Assembly (NCBI GenBank): GCA_017303975.1
Contig: JAFLBG010000019.1
Span: 1-53,848, forward strand
Source: Bacteroidota bacterium
GTDB lineage: Bacteria; Bacteroidota; Bacteroidia; JAFLBG01
Direction: 5' to 3'
DNA length: 53,848 bases
The position numbers were made by a program, and so were the translations under genes. Of the stretch, positions 27,901 through 38,500 are shown piece after piece; positions within the stretch are counted from its first letter, which is position 1, and each line of letters opens with the position of its first letter. The notes below the pieces were generated by a model. That model was not told where the DNA came from, did no database searches, and saw nothing but the letters and a program-made list of their open reading frames with translations.

Positions 27901-28129
27901 GCTAAGTAGCTACAAATGGCAAGGAGGATTGGGTTATTACGAAAGTACACGCGATGCGGCTACTAATTTCTTTATTTCGTATTTGCCAAAAGGAACATAT
28001 GTGTTTGAATATCCATTGATAGTTAGCCATTATGGAAATTTCTCTAATGGTATCACAACCATCCAATGTATGTATGCGCCTGAGTTTACAACACATTCGG
28101 AGGGAATACGGGTAAGTGTAGAGAAGTAG
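21974..28129 (+). CDS. Alpha-2-macroglobulin family protein with thioester motif (2051 aa)
   Basis: A single N-terminal hydrophobic segment (YLVVLILILAILTTTAAIMY) without lipobox anchors or exports the protein. Residues 600-720 hold the MG2 domain (FTDRSIYRPGQTIYFKG). A Met/Ala-rich, low-complexity segment with a KKR site at about 1195-1250 is in the bait-region position. The A2M signature domain follows (FFFPQLQTNENGEISIKFTIPDALTKW, about 1280-1315). The thioester motif CAEQ begins at Cys1506 (YPYECAEQTF) and is followed by the helical thioester domain (1500-1800) and a beta-sandwich receptor-like end. Such proteins trap proteases that enter the periplasm. The usual PBP1C partner gene is not adjacent. 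The length exceeds E. coli YfhM by about 400 residues, mainly at the N-terminus. Confidence 0.93.
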   Translation: MRRIYLVVLILILAILTTTAAIMYKTSDKSDGKPAATYKKDWEKVDSLTNEGLAKSALQVVDDIYKKSISDKNSIQSIKAILHQLKLTSYVDENFFSTTVDKLNKEIEKSSAPTKNILHSITADIYWQYYQNNRWKFLDRTTRATVTESDIETWDLAKISEVVNFHYAQSLANKDLLCNTSIADFEEILISYDSTSKALRPTLFDFVANKALSYYSTTESELTKPVYSFELNDVRHFDSAPVFAKQLIQHKDSASNKLMALKLFQQLINLHLTDKQPDALYDIDLARIQFVYNHSVLENKNQAYLNTLTSLKTKCTNHPFYAEVCYELAKYYIGTSADYKPKESAEHKWDKKIALALCEEGIKKYPNTLGANNCTVLKNQINFKNLSIQADQVLPKEETGKLLVSYTNISKLYFRIMQVRNDFSEMQHTENYGNEQYVNKLLNLTPLHTWSVDLPVDSDYYSHTAEIKTPKLSSGRYAILCSNSSSFEMRNNGVAFLEQTISNIGYAKKNIDDGGSEIFVFDRTSGLPIAKTAITLWETEYNYSARQYKRKKGVTYVTNKDGSCVITEKGSYRNYDLQLVHKGDTLWAMNDLYLYKRNNEVRKQTRTFLFTDRSIYRPGQTIYFKGLVLEQTNDEHAIKTNHSSVVTFYDANYQKVSSLNLKTNEYGTFSGSFVAPMGSATGMMQISNENGNTSFSVEEYKRPKFEVVFNKANGSYKLNDNVEIIGKAKAYSGASIDGASVKYRIVRNARFPYWCYWWRGYAPTSAEMEIANGVVATNDTGAFVINFNAIADKSVSKEFDPTFNFTIYADVTDINGETRSSETVVSVGYKALLLEIDCSEYVSKEKLTNLEIKTTNLSGEPEPAVGEITIYKLASPSKIYRKRNWSEPEKQLLSKTEFDKLFPSDEYANEREFSSWAKETKIAAIDFNTAKEKTINLESFSKQWKQGVYVIEGSSKDKYGADVKSINYFTLFGNEEKSLPYLTADWFVAEKIKGEPGEKAVVSIGSSYPNTRIIYEIESNGKIEKRETLVLSNEKKTIEIPIEEKHRGNFAIHFFYAKENRTYIHNQIITVPYTNKELDIIFETFRNKLLPGSAEEWTLKVKGKKGEKVVAEMLAGMYDASLDAFKPHNWYFSIYQNYYSRITWNASSTFASSQSVLLASNWNTYQSQLFKNYHQLNWFGLGFGGDYYNFRGARGGLPAMMSMEAEGAEMDEMAPSGGDGKSVKKRSAAMAMTAAPAMMGKAEATNSKDEAVVGNALEQGKKVTPDFSDVKVRSNFNETAFFFPQLQTNENGEISIKFTIPDALTKWKFMSFTHTKDLKFGLAQNEVVTQKPLMVVPNAPRFFRQGDKLFFSSKITNLSDKEQSGQVQLFLIDPFSGKAIDADFKNTNALKSFTVKGGLSISTDWEVIIPDNAEAVTYKVVAKTADYSDGEEMTIPVLTNRMLVTEALPLPIRGKQTKTYTFDKFISQNNKSTTLRNHALTLEFTSNPAWYAIQALPYLMEYPYECAEQTFSRYYANAIAHHIANSKPKIKAVFESWKTQSPDALLSNLEKNKELKALLLEETPWVLQAKNESERKRRVALLFDLNKMSSELEYAIKKLQKMQTSNGGWPWFEGMPDDAYITQHIVCGLGHLDHLKIKSVRENAAVWNMLTKAVQYVDARMQDRYNDLQKYKMLDKYTIDQMAIHYLYTRSYFKDIAVDNSHKTAFDFYLAQASKNWLKNGRYLQGMAALALSRYSDSSTPKKILASLKENAIVSEEMGMYWKESYTGYWYESPIESHAMLIEAFDEIANDTKVVNDLKTWLLKNKQTNDWKTTKATTEACYALLLRGEDWLDTEINSEITLGTTKIDPYKMDGTKVEAGTGYFKTTWRSSDIKPEMGNITIAKTKEGISWGAMYWQYFEQLDKIPSATNNPLKVAKKLFVETVSDKGPVLTAITDITKLKPGDKVKVRIELRVDRNMEYVHLKDMRASCFEPTNVLSSYKWQGGLGYYESTRDAATNFFISYLPKGTYVFEYPLIVSHYGNFSNGITTIQCMYAPEFTTHSEGIRVSVEK

Positions 28130-28210
28130 TTGTTTTTTATTGTATCGGATACTCATAATTTGTCATTTTTTGTATTAGAAAGTGGCATTTCTTTTCGTAT
28201 CTTAAAAACA

Positions 28211-28594
28211 ATGATTTTAAGTTGCCGTTTATTCTTACTTACTTGTTTAGTATTCTTTTCGTTTGCAATTTGTACCCAAACAACCTATACAGTAAGCACT
28301 TTGGTAGATGAATCTGACGGAAATTTTTCTGCCGGAGATTTCTCTTTGCGCGAAGCTATAGAACAATCGAATGCTGATGGTGTTGCCAGTACAATTGTAT
28401 TTGCTATTACAGGAGGAGGAGCTTATACGTTTACCATTGCCAATGCACTAGGAGCGCTTCCGGCTTTAACAGAGAACAATACACTTATTGACGGTTGGAC
28501 AAATATTGGAGATATGCCAACACAAAATGTTAATACGCCCATTAGTTCTTCAAGGGATAGAGATCTTTTTAATAAAAAGCTTCTAGTGAAATAG
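28211..28594 (+). pseudogene. Truncated CSLREA-type surface protein (N-terminal remnant)
   Basis: The frame is open from 28130, but the signal peptide (MILSCRLFLLTCLVFFSFAICTQ) indicates a start at ATG 28211. It is followed by TYTVSTLVDESDGNFSAGDFSLREAIEQSNAD, which matches the CSLREA domain seen at the start of large secreted beta-helix proteins, with Phe in place of the first Cys. The frame ends after 127 residues with an unrelated-looking tail (SSSRDRDLFNKKLLVK) and no repeats, polymorphic-repeat region or sorting domain. It is therefore read as the surviving 5' end of a deleted surface-protein gene. A 12-base direct repeat TTTTTTATTGTA occurs on both sides (28133-28144 and 28603-28614). 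Confidence 0.55.
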
Positions 28595-28640
28595 TATTCT
28601 GTTTTTTTATTGTAACTTATACCAATTAAGGATACGCAAA

Positions 28641-29687
28641 ATGAAAAGAATTGGGAAAGCACTTCTACTTCTAACAATTTCACTACTTCTGTTTTCGTGT
28701 AACAATCAATCAGAAAATGCAGACGAACAAATAACAGCGAAGGAGGTTACAGTCTATTCTCAAAGGCATTACGAGTCTGACGATTCGTTGTATGCACTAT
28801 TTACAAAACAAACCGGTATCAAAGTAAATTTAATAAAAGCAAAAGCCGATGAACTTATTAATAAATTACAATTGGAAGGGGGGAATTCTCCTGCTGATGT
28901 TTTTATTACAGTTGATGCAGAACGATTAATTAGAGCAAAGCAGAAAAATTTATTACAACCTATTTCTTCTGATGTACTTTCTGATATTACCTCGGAATTA
29001 AAAGATTCTTCCGGCTATTGGACGGCACTTACATACCGAGCGAGAGTGTTAGCATGTATAAATACCCTAGAAAAAAATAAATTACCTGCCACATACCAAG
29101 AACTTGCAAGTCTAAAATGGAAAGGAAGAATATTGGTTCGCTCCTCCGAAAGTGGCTATAACCAAGCTCTTTTATCATCCATTATTTTTAATACAAATGA
29201 AACTATTGCTAAGCAGTGGGCCGCAAGTATTGTTCAGAATTTAGCGAGAGAACCTAAAGGGAATGATAGGGATCAAATGAAGGCTGTTGCTGCAGGTGTT
29301 GGGGATGTAGCAATTGTTAATTCATATTACTACGCACTTCTTCTACAGTCAAAAGATAAAACAGAACGCGATGCTGCAAGCAAATTGAAAATTATTTTCC
29401 CGAATCAAAATGAAAGTGGGACGCATGTTAATATAAGCGGAGTTGCTCTAACAGCCAGCTCTCCTAATAAAGAGAACGCGATACAGCTAATTAAATTTTT
29501 GCTGGGTAAAGATGCTCAAGAATATTTAACAATTAGAAATTGTGAATATCCTGCGAATAGAAATGTTCAAGCAAATGAAGTGTTGAAACAATTGAGTGTT
29601 TTTAAGGCAGACTTTAATGCAGTTGCTCACTTGGAGGAAAATCATGAAAAGGCAATGATGATTTTTAACGAAGTTGGTTGGAAATAA
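28641..29687 (+). CDS. Ferric iron ABC transporter, substrate-binding lipoprotein
   Basis: A lipoprotein signal (LLLFSC, Cys near residue 20) is followed by a type II periplasmic binding fold of about 325 residues. VTVYSQRHYESDDSLYALFTKQTGI is typical of the FbpA/FutA/AfuA family. The tyrosine cluster NSYYYA (Tyr229-Tyr231) corresponds to the family's Fe(III)-coordinating tyrosines, and NVSG-like NISGVALT near residue 268 is also conserved. It delivers ferric iron to the permease encoded next. It is the first gene of a three-gene importer operon (permease after 67 bases, ATPase overlapping). No Fur-box-like sequence is evident upstream. Confidence 0.9.
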   Translation: MKRIGKALLLLTISLLLFSCNNQSENADEQITAKEVTVYSQRHYESDDSLYALFTKQTGIKVNLIKAKADELINKLQLEGGNSPADVFITVDAERLIRAKQKNLLQPISSDVLSDITSELKDSSGYWTALTYRARVLACINTLEKNKLPATYQELASLKWKGRILVRSSESGYNQALLSSIIFNTNETIAKQWAASIVQNLAREPKGNDRDQMKAVAAGVGDVAIVNSYYYALLLQSKDKTERDAASKLKIIFPNQNESGTHVNISGVALTASSPNKENAIQLIKFLLGKDAQEYLTIRNCEYPANRNVQANEVLKQLSVFKADFNAVAHLEENHEKAMMIFNEVGWK

Positions 29688-29754
29688 AATTGATATTTAT
29701 ACTATCATATTGGGTATGTCATTCTTAATTGCAAGACACACAAATTGAAACTGG

Positions 29755-31371
29755 ATGAGCAATCTTAGAAAATATTTTTCTCTTTCTTCCATCACAACCT
29801 ATATCATATCCATCCTTATTTTACTGCCTATCCTTGTTTTGACATTTAATTTTTTGGGAGGGTCGAATAAAATTTGGGAACATTTGTACAATACTGTACT
29901 TGTAGGATATCTAGCCAATACAATGCTTCTATTGCTTGGTGTTGGTTTAATTTCATTCGTAATTGGAGTGTCTTGCGCCTGGATTGTTACTGCATATGAG
30001 TTTAAGGGGCGTGCATTTTTTGAATGGGCATTGGTGCTCCCATTGGCTATTCCACCTTATGTAGCAGCCTATTCCTATTCAGGAATTTTTGATTTTACTA
30101 GTCCTCTTTCCTTATATACAACAGAATTTACAGGATATACTAATGTGTTTGCAAACTTTATGTCGCTGCGTTCTTTGGTGCTAATACTAAGTATGATAAT
30201 GTATCCATATATTTATCTTTTTGCTAAAACAGCTTTTGCAAATCAATCTGTAAAATTGCTTGGTGCTTCCAGAACATTGGGTAGCACAAGCGTGCGCACA
30301 TTTTTTTGGGTTGCGTTGCCACTTGCACGCCCAATGCTTGCAGGCGCTACATCAATAGTGTTTATGGAGCTGCTAAATGACTATGGTGCCATGAAGTATT
30401 ATGGTGTTGACACAATTACTACAGCCATTTGTCAAGTATGGTTTTCTTTTAATGATGTTTTGGCAGCAACCAAATTAGCTGTTTTGCTTATGCTCATAAG
30501 TATGGTAATTATCGGTGTGGAGCAACTAATGCGGTTTAGGGGCGCATACACTCAACCTGACACAAATACCATTACAGTTAGCAGAATTAAACTAAATGGA
30601 TACAAATTAGTTGTTGCGCTGTTTGTTTGTTGTGTGCCTTTTATATTCGGTTTTGTTCTGCCTATTGCACAACAGATTTATTGGTTTTCTATTTACAAAA
30701 CAACAATTGTTTCAGCTACACTTTTTGAATGGGCTATTAATTCTATTAAAATGTCATTGTTGGCATCTGTAATTGCTGTTGCTTTGGCATTGTTATTTTT
30801 ATACACGGTAGTAGAATCAAAAAATAAGATTCAAAAACTACTAACACGATTTGTAGGTATTGGATATGTTTTTCCTGGGGCAGTGTTAGCTATAGGAATT
30901 ATAATTCCATTTATTTTTGTTCATAATTACTTCGCACAGCATTATGAAGGTTACAACTTGCAAAATGGATTGATTATAGGCGGAACAATTGCCTTAGTGT
31001 TTGGGTATGTTGTTCGTTTTCTAGTTTTCCCATTAACAATTATTCACTCCGAAAACGAAAAAATTGCAACAAAGGTAATAGAGGCGGCTATACTACTTGG
31101 AAAATCAAAATGGAGTTCGTTTTTTAAAATAAATCTTCCGTTACTTAAAAAATCAATATTGGTAGGAGGGTTGTTGGTATTTATAAATGTGTTAAAAGAA
31201 ATACCGCTTACTATTATTCTCCGTCCGTTTAATTTTGAAACATTGGCAACAAAGTCATTTGAACTTGCGAAGAACGAGATGGTTGGTGAAGCTGCAGGCT
31301 TATCATTAATAATAATACTTTTAAGCAGTATTCCTGTATTAGTATTATATAAATTATTTTTTAGAAAGTGA
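29755..31371 (+). CDS. Ferric iron ABC transporter, permease
   Basis: A 538-residue integral inner-membrane protein with about twelve hydrophobic segments. This is the duplicated permease type of the FbpB/SfuB/FutB family, in which two six-helix halves are fused. Each half carries an EAA-like cytoplasmic loop: KLLGASRTLGSTSVRTFFWVALPLARP in the first half, and KVIEAAILLGKSKWSSFFKINLPLLKK in the second. It forms the transmembrane channel for Fe(III). The stop overlaps the GTG start of the ATPase gene by four bases. Confidence 0.92.
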   Translation: MSNLRKYFSLSSITTYIISILILLPILVLTFNFLGGSNKIWEHLYNTVLVGYLANTMLLLLGVGLISFVIGVSCAWIVTAYEFKGRAFFEWALVLPLAIPPYVAAYSYSGIFDFTSPLSLYTTEFTGYTNVFANFMSLRSLVLILSMIMYPYIYLFAKTAFANQSVKLLGASRTLGSTSVRTFFWVALPLARPMLAGATSIVFMELLNDYGAMKYYGVDTITTAICQVWFSFNDVLAATKLAVLLMLISMVIIGVEQLMRFRGAYTQPDTNTITVSRIKLNGYKLVVALFVCCVPFIFGFVLPIAQQIYWFSIYKTTIVSATLFEWAINSIKMSLLASVIAVALALLFLYTVVESKNKIQKLLTRFVGIGYVFPGAVLAIGIIIPFIFVHNYFAQHYEGYNLQNGLIIGGTIALVFGYVVRFLVFPLTIIHSENEKIATKVIEAAILLGKSKWSSFFKINLPLLKKSILVGGLLVFINVLKEIPLTIILRPFNFETLATKSFELAKNEMVGEAAGLSLIIILLSSIPVLVLYKLFFRK

Positions 31372-32396
31372 ATTACTTTAGCTTACATAACATTACTAAG
31401 CGATTTAGGAATGCACACTCAGATGTGTTATCGGGCATTTCGCTTGAATTAAAAAAAGGAGAAATACTTGCCTTGCTCGGTAAAAGTGGGTGTGGAAAAA
31501 CAACACTCTTGCGTGCCATTGCAGGATTAGAAGAATTAAATGACGGAGAGTTTGTTTTAAACAATACAACGCTCAATAGTTCTAAGGTGTTTATACAACC
31601 AGAAAAAAGAAGAATAGGACTTGTATTTCAAGATTATGCATTATTTCCACATTTAACAGCGTTAGAAAATATTTCATTTGGATTGGGTGCATTACCAAAA
31701 AAGGAAAGAGCTGTAAAAGCCCAACTGTATCTGGAAAAAGTAGGGTTGCAAAACATGGGAAATTATTACCCACACGAGCTTTCCGGAGGACAACAACAAA
31801 GATTGGCTTTGGCAAGAACACTCGCAACAGAGCCGTTATTGCTTTTGCTAGACGAGCCGTTCAGTAATTTAGACGATACATTGAAAAAGGAAATGAGAAT
31901 GGTGGTGAGAGATATAATAGACTCTTTTGGGATAACAACTATTGTAGTTACGCATGATGCGAATGATGCGTTTGCATTAGCCGACAGGGTTGCAGTTATG
32001 CAAGATGGACAACTTATACAAGTTGGTACATCTTTAGATATTTACAAGTATCCGAAGAGTGAATATGTTGCAAGATTAACAGGTTCCGTGAATGTTTTGA
32101 ATGCAGTAGCTGTAGAATCCAATCGTGTTCAAATAGAAAATTCTATAATTCAAATAGAACCTCAAAAGTTAGTTATAAACCAGCGCTATAAATTGGTTAT
32201 TCGCCCGGAGAATGTTCAACTGTCTAGCAAAGGAAGTGTTGATGCAGTTGTGAAAGCGGTTTCGTTTTTAGGAGCTTATTATGAAATCCTTGTTGCTGTT
32301 GGTAATTGTAGGTTGTTGGTACATACAAAGGATAGTAGATTTTTAGTTGGAGAAAAAGTGAAGTTAGAATTTTTGGAAATTTTTATTTGCGAATAA
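31368..32396 (+). CDS. Ferric iron ABC transporter, ATP-binding protein
   Basis: A cytosolic ABC ATPase of 342 residues. The motifs are Walker A GKSGCGKTT (38-46), Q-loop Gln88, signature LSGGQ (138-142), Walker B LLLLLDEP (157-164) and switch His196. The C-terminal 100 residues (YKLVIRPENVQLSSKG) are a TOBE-type regulatory domain as in FbpC/FutC. The start is GTG at 31368, overlapping the permease stop, which implies translational coupling. It powers uptake by the permease and binding protein encoded just upstream. Confidence 0.93.
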   Translation: MNYFSLHNITKRFRNAHSDVLSGISLELKKGEILALLGKSGCGKTTLLRAIAGLEELNDGEFVLNNTTLNSSKVFIQPEKRRIGLVFQDYALFPHLTALENISFGLGALPKKERAVKAQLYLEKVGLQNMGNYYPHELSGGQQQRLALARTLATEPLLLLLDEPFSNLDDTLKKEMRMVVRDIIDSFGITTIVVTHDANDAFALADRVAVMQDGQLIQVGTSLDIYKYPKSEYVARLTGSVNVLNAVAVESNRVQIENSIIQIEPQKLVINQRYKLVIRPENVQLSSKGSVDAVVKAVSFLGAYYEILVAVGNCRLLVHTKDSRFLVGEKVKLEFLEIFICE

Positions 32397-32569
32397 ATAC
32401 AAATTAGTTGTCCCTAAAATGTGTAAATTCAACCCATAATTTCTTTTCTACTAAAGGAAAAATAAATTCTAATTTGTCTAGTATATGAAATAGCCAGCTT
32501 TCCGAAGTGTAAACACGAATAAAGCTAATATGACTATATTATATGATAATTGAAAGTAATAATACCTAT

Positions 32570-35500
32570 ATGAAAACTCGTTTTACTCTTTTTATAGTTG
32601 GCCTTTTGGCTTTATTCTTTAACTCAATCAATGCACAAACAATTATCTGGGGAAATATAACATCTTCGTCTCCTGCGGTAGTTTGTGGCGATGGAAGCCT
32701 TCTGTCGCTTTCTTTTACGGCTGGTGGTGGCGGCTTAACCAATGGAGTAGTGGAAGTACATTTGCCTGCTAATATTACGTATGGAGGAAATTTTTCTTAT
32801 ACCCGAAGCGGAACCGGATCGATTGTTTACGACAACACTTCTAGTTCAAGTAGCCCTCGTTTTTTGCTAGACACCGTTGTCAATGCCGAAAACATTACAA
32901 TAAATTTTAGTCGTTTGGTAAGCTGTGGTGCTGCCGCAACAACACGTGATACTGTTTTTGTTTACAACGGAACAACTCAAATTGGGAATAAAAAAATCAC
33001 ACCGGTGTATAATATTCAAAGTGCATCATTAAGTGTGTTGGGTGTTTCTAATGTTCCTTCGCCTGCATCTATTGCATCGGTTGTTGCTCGCACTATTCGA
33101 ATTACCAATCAAGATTTTGGATATGTGAAGAAGTTCAAATTTGTAGATGTTTTTGATGCAAACAGTTTGTCTGTTGATGTAAATAGTTTTACCATAGATC
33201 CTACTTCTTCTAATTATTCTGTTAACTCAAGTTATATAACCTTAGCTCCAACTAACGACAGCGTGTATATCAACTTTGACACAACACTTATAAAACAAAT
33301 AGGGGATTTTGATATTTATTTTGAAAAAAACGAAACATTTGAATTAGAATATAATGTAACACCGCTTACTTGTGGCTCTGCATCGGGGTCGATAGCGTCA
33401 AATTTATATGTGTCTTGGAAGTGTGATAGTATAGCATCTGATTGCCAAGTTGGAAGCGCTAATTTTGATATTGCATTAGATGCCGGTGGAATACCTAGCT
33501 TAAGCTTTGTAAGGGATAATCCGACAAACAAAATATGTTTAGGTCTTTCCGCAAATCAAAAAAAAATACGAATAATCAATTCAGGGAATGGAGATGCAAC
33601 TAATGTATTGATTGATTTGGTAAATTTATTTGCAGGTGCTGGCCGAAATTATATTGATACTGCTAGTGTTCGTTATAAGGTTGGAGCTAATGGTGCTTTG
33701 GTTAAGCCGATTCTGTCGGGAGTAGTACTAAGAAATAATGGAGGGAATACCGTTGCTAATAATTGTAATATAAATGGACTTCCCCATTCATTCAAATTAT
33801 TAATCGGAACTATTCCTGCGGGAGATACGGTTTGGGTACAATATGATATGTATTTTTGTGCATACAACTATTGCCCAAATTCTGCTACAACTCAGTATGG
33901 AAACGTTTTTACAGAGTTGAGTGGAATGAAAATAAATCAAGCTACCTACCAGAGTTTGTGTGGTACTAATTACACAGCTTCTAATATACTTATTGAGGGA
34001 GGAGACGCTCCTAAATCAACTGTTAATTCTAATTTTCCGGGTGATATTAATGCTGGCGAAACAAAAGAATTTATTGTTGATGTAACAGCAGAATCGTATG
34101 GAGGCACTTCTAGGCAATATGTTCAATCCTCTGCCGCTTACTATGAAGTAGAACTGACATTGCCTTCAGGAATTGAATTTGACAATTCTGGTGGCGATGG
34201 TGTTAGATGGTATACTCCAGGTCGAACAACTTTTTGGAGTGGATTTACTATTGTTACCAATACCACCTCCTCTTTAATAGTTCGTTTCCCAGTTTCATCA
34301 AAGCCCGGAGTGAGCTTTACGAATAGTGAATTAGTGTTTAAGCTAAAAGGAGTTGATTATTCAGGTAGTGGTGGAAGTTGCGGAAATAAAACTATCGCAA
34401 CTTCTTTGCGTTTTAATCCTGACGCTGCAAACACTTGTCCTACTTCTTCAGTTTTGTCATTGAACTGTTTTTCGTCCTCTGTTAATTTACATTGTCCAAA
34501 TCCATCTTGTGTTGGTATGGTATTTTCTTCGTTTTCGGCCGAAAGAAATAATTTTGGTCTTGTAGATAATGATAACAATGGAGTTGTAGATGGCTCAGGT
34601 AGTATAAGTATGTCTAGTGTAAGAAAAGACAGACTTATGTTTGGAGATACTTTAAAAGTTTCGTTTGGTGGTGTTGTAAACACGGACATCTCAAATCCAA
34701 CCTTTTCAAAAGGATATGCAAAGTTGATTGTTCCTACCCTCAATACTTATTTTACTTCATTAACAGCCAACGCCACCATTAAAAGAGCATCTGGAGGATC
34801 AATCCTTTCCGGAACAATTGCGGCATCAATAATTGCAGATTCTATTTTTTATGATTATTCCACTTTAGCCGGTAATGTTTTTAATGAGGATGATACAGTG
34901 CTGGTAGAGGTTACTTTGCGAATGAAACATAATACAGGTGGTAACATTGTAACAGTTCCTGTAAGTTCTGAATTTTATGTTTCCCAAGTATCTAATCCAT
35001 ATGGTATAAATAAATTTGGATGTGATAGCTATGCTGAAATAATAAACTTAGTTGGTTATTATTTTACTATCTATCATATTTCATCTGATGGTACTTCTCA
35101 GAACATAGACAATTTTCTTAATTTTTCTCAAGGATGCCAAGATAAGATTTATGGTATTGCTTACTATTTAAGTGTCGGACCTTGTTGTAGCAATTATAGC
35201 GGAGGAAATCTTTTTCCATTTGAGGTGAGACGATGGAGCTTTTTAGATACAGTTCAATATACCATGCCTAACGGATATCAATTAATTAGCTCTTCCGCAA
35301 TTAATCAGCGCACCGGTGGCACTAATGTAACTACAAACGAAACTTCCGCTACCGTTCCATTTACAAGTAATGGAAATATATATACGTTTAATTTCAAAAA
35401 TTTATACATTCAAAATGGAGGTTCTTCTTTTAATGTAAGTGATGATGGTTGGTTAATAAAGCATTATTTAACTATTCGCCCAACAGGTAATGCTCCGTAT

Positions 35501-38500
35501 GGTGTTAACCAATCTTTTGCGTCTAAATACTCTTTTGGAAGTTCTTCTGCTATCCCATATACCGTGCAATCAAATACCAATAGTTGGATGCTAAACTATG
35601 TAGGTCCTAAACCAGATCTAACTTCTGCTGCAACTAATTTGAACGGATATTCTAATCTTGTTACGTGGGATGTAGATGTTCGTAATTTGGACGCAACAAT
35701 ACCGGCTGCAAATAATTGGTTGTATGTTTCCGGTTTGTCTAACGGAGTTACAATCACTACAGTTACAGATGGAACTGTTACTGTTACTCCAGATGCAAAT
35801 GGGTTTTATCAGTTGGGAACACTCGCTGCATCAGGGATAAAAAACATTCAAATTACAGGAGATTATAATTTGTGTGGCAAAGATAGTATCAAAGTATATA
35901 CCGGATATAGTTGTATATCTTATCCAACCTCCTTATATAATTCATCTACTTTTATTTGGGATAGTTTGAAATTATATATTCAACCTACTCCGGCTCAAAT
36001 TGCAATCAGCATCACGCCACTAATAAATACACCAACAGACCCAAGCGATGGATTTTCTGCAGCTTATGGTGCAAATACTATAAATATGTGTAATGAGTTT
36101 CCTATGCAATTGCAAATTAATAGTGCGCAACCTAGCACCATTTATAATGTGTATTCTCTTATGCAGTTGCCAACAAACGGACTTGGACAATCCGGTTTAG
36201 ACTTTGTAAGTGCTTCCGGATATATAGAGTATCCAATTGGTACAACACCTCGTCCTTTTTCTGTAGCTGCAAATGCAGCATTGGCAGTCTCTGGTCAAAC
36301 ATCTCTTACCTTTAATTTGGCACAAATAGATCCTACTTATTTTGCTCCATCTGCTACCAAAGGCTTAAAGGGCTCTATAGAAACAGATAGCAACAAGGTG
36401 ATACTTCGATTTAAAATGTTGAGTAATTGCAATTTGGTTTCCGGGTCGGTGTGTCGTGCCGCAGGATATGCTAAAGCTCCGTGTGGATCGGATGCAATAG
36501 GAAATGCCGTTACCGTTTCAAGTAGCGTGTTGGGAATTACAGGTGTTAGTCCTACAAACGGCATTGATATTGATTTAGATATTTCATCACCTAATTTTTC
36601 TAGCTGCTCGGCAGTACAAACCGGTACAATAACAATAACAAAAATTGGCAATTCACCTTTAAGTCCAACCGACTCTATTTATTTATCACTTCCTTCGGTA
36701 ATAAATGTAAATGCGCTCAATTGGGTAAGTGGTGTTGGTTCTCAGCCTCTGCTCAACACGGTGGTGGTAGGTACAAATCAAATAGTAAGTTGGCAATACC
36801 CACAACAATTTAATCTACTGTTAAATAATGGAAATGGATTTACTGCAACCTATACGTTTACTTTTACATTAGGTAGCATTTTGCCAACAACTCCTTCCAC
36901 AGGAATGATAACAATTCAGGGAATAGAGAAAATAAATATTTTGTGTGGCATACTTCCTTGCGCTAATGCTGGTGTATTAATGGAAAATCAGTTGGATGTT
37001 CCAATTACTATTGCTTCGCCTATGGTAGGTATTGCAAAGGAAGTTTCTAATATTCAAATGTTGACAGATACAACCTACGCTGTAACGTTTAATTTGATTG
37101 CACAAAATTATAGTAATGTAGTTGTTGCAAATATTCAAATACGAGATACATTACTTAATGCATTCGCTGGAGCTGCTACTTATACAGTATCATCATATAC
37201 TTCCACCGGAACCTTATATACAAAAAATGGATACAATGGTTCTTCTGTAGATTCATTGTTGAATAGTTCTATCAGTACATTGAATGTTGGAGCTGTTGAT
37301 ACGGTACAATTATCTGTTGTAGTAAATACACATGGTAGTGCCTATGGTCCATTTTACAATTCTGCTTATGTTTTCGGAGTTACTAGTTTAGGTTGCATTA
37401 CAAAAGATAAATCAGATTGGGGGTCGAATCCGGATTCAAACGGAAATGGAAATCCATCCGATTCATTAGAGGACACACCCACTCCTATATTTTTATCTAA
37501 TCCAGTGTTAGGTGTGGCAAAGACGGTAGTTTCTGCAGTATTGCAAAGCAATCATTCGTATAGTGTTACTTATTCTATAATAGTTGAAAATTTAGGCAAT
37601 GTAAATCTTTCTTCTGTTCAGGTTGTAGATAGTTTGAGCAATACGTTTGGAGCACCTGCCACTTATACTGTTACATCTGTTGCTGCTACAGGCAGCTTAG
37701 TTGCAAATAGTTTGTTTAATGGTTCTACAAATGATACGTTGCTACTAGCTTCTGTAAGTTCCATCCCGGCTGGAGGACTAGATACTATCACATTAGTATT
37801 GCAAGTTAGTCCTAACGGATTTTTTGGGCCGTTTTATAATTCGGCCATTGCAAGCGGTGTTGGCGTGGGAGTAAATAATTCAGTTGTTAGTACAACGGAT
37901 GTTTCTGATAATGGCACAGATCCTGATCCTAATGGAAATAACAACCCTAGAGATGTAAATGAAGATGACTCTACACCATTAATATTTGCCCCGTCTAGCG
38001 TAATTGGTGTAGCTAAAGCTGTTTCTTCGCCTACATTGCAGAGCAATGGAAATTACCTTGCTACATACAATGTTGTGGTAGTGAATTATGGAAACGACAC
38101 ACTTACTTCAGTTCAAGTGGTAGATAATTTAAGTACAACATTCCCTTTGCCAACAACTTTTACTGTTGTAACTCCACCAACAAGCACCGGATTCTTAACC
38201 GTAGATAATACGTTTGATGGAAGTACAAACACAAATCTATTAATCGCAGGTAGTAGTATTCTTGTTAGTGGCGCTGTAGATACTATTTCTTTTGCAATTG
38301 AAATTACAGGCAATGGGCCAGCAGGACCATTCAATAATACTGCATTTGCAAGTGGTGTGAGTGTAGTAACTTCAATTTCTGTTGCAGATACATCCACCAA
38401 TGGATATAATCCGGATTTGAATGCCAACAATAATCCTCATGATGTTGGAGAAGATATTCCAACTCCATTGTGGTTGTACAATTCTGTTCTTGGGGTGGCA

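Noticed and set aside
28130-28210. Frame upstream of ATG 28211 as part of the CSLREA-type protein
   Set aside because: The signal peptide begins at 28211; the upstream codons read as intergenic sequence.
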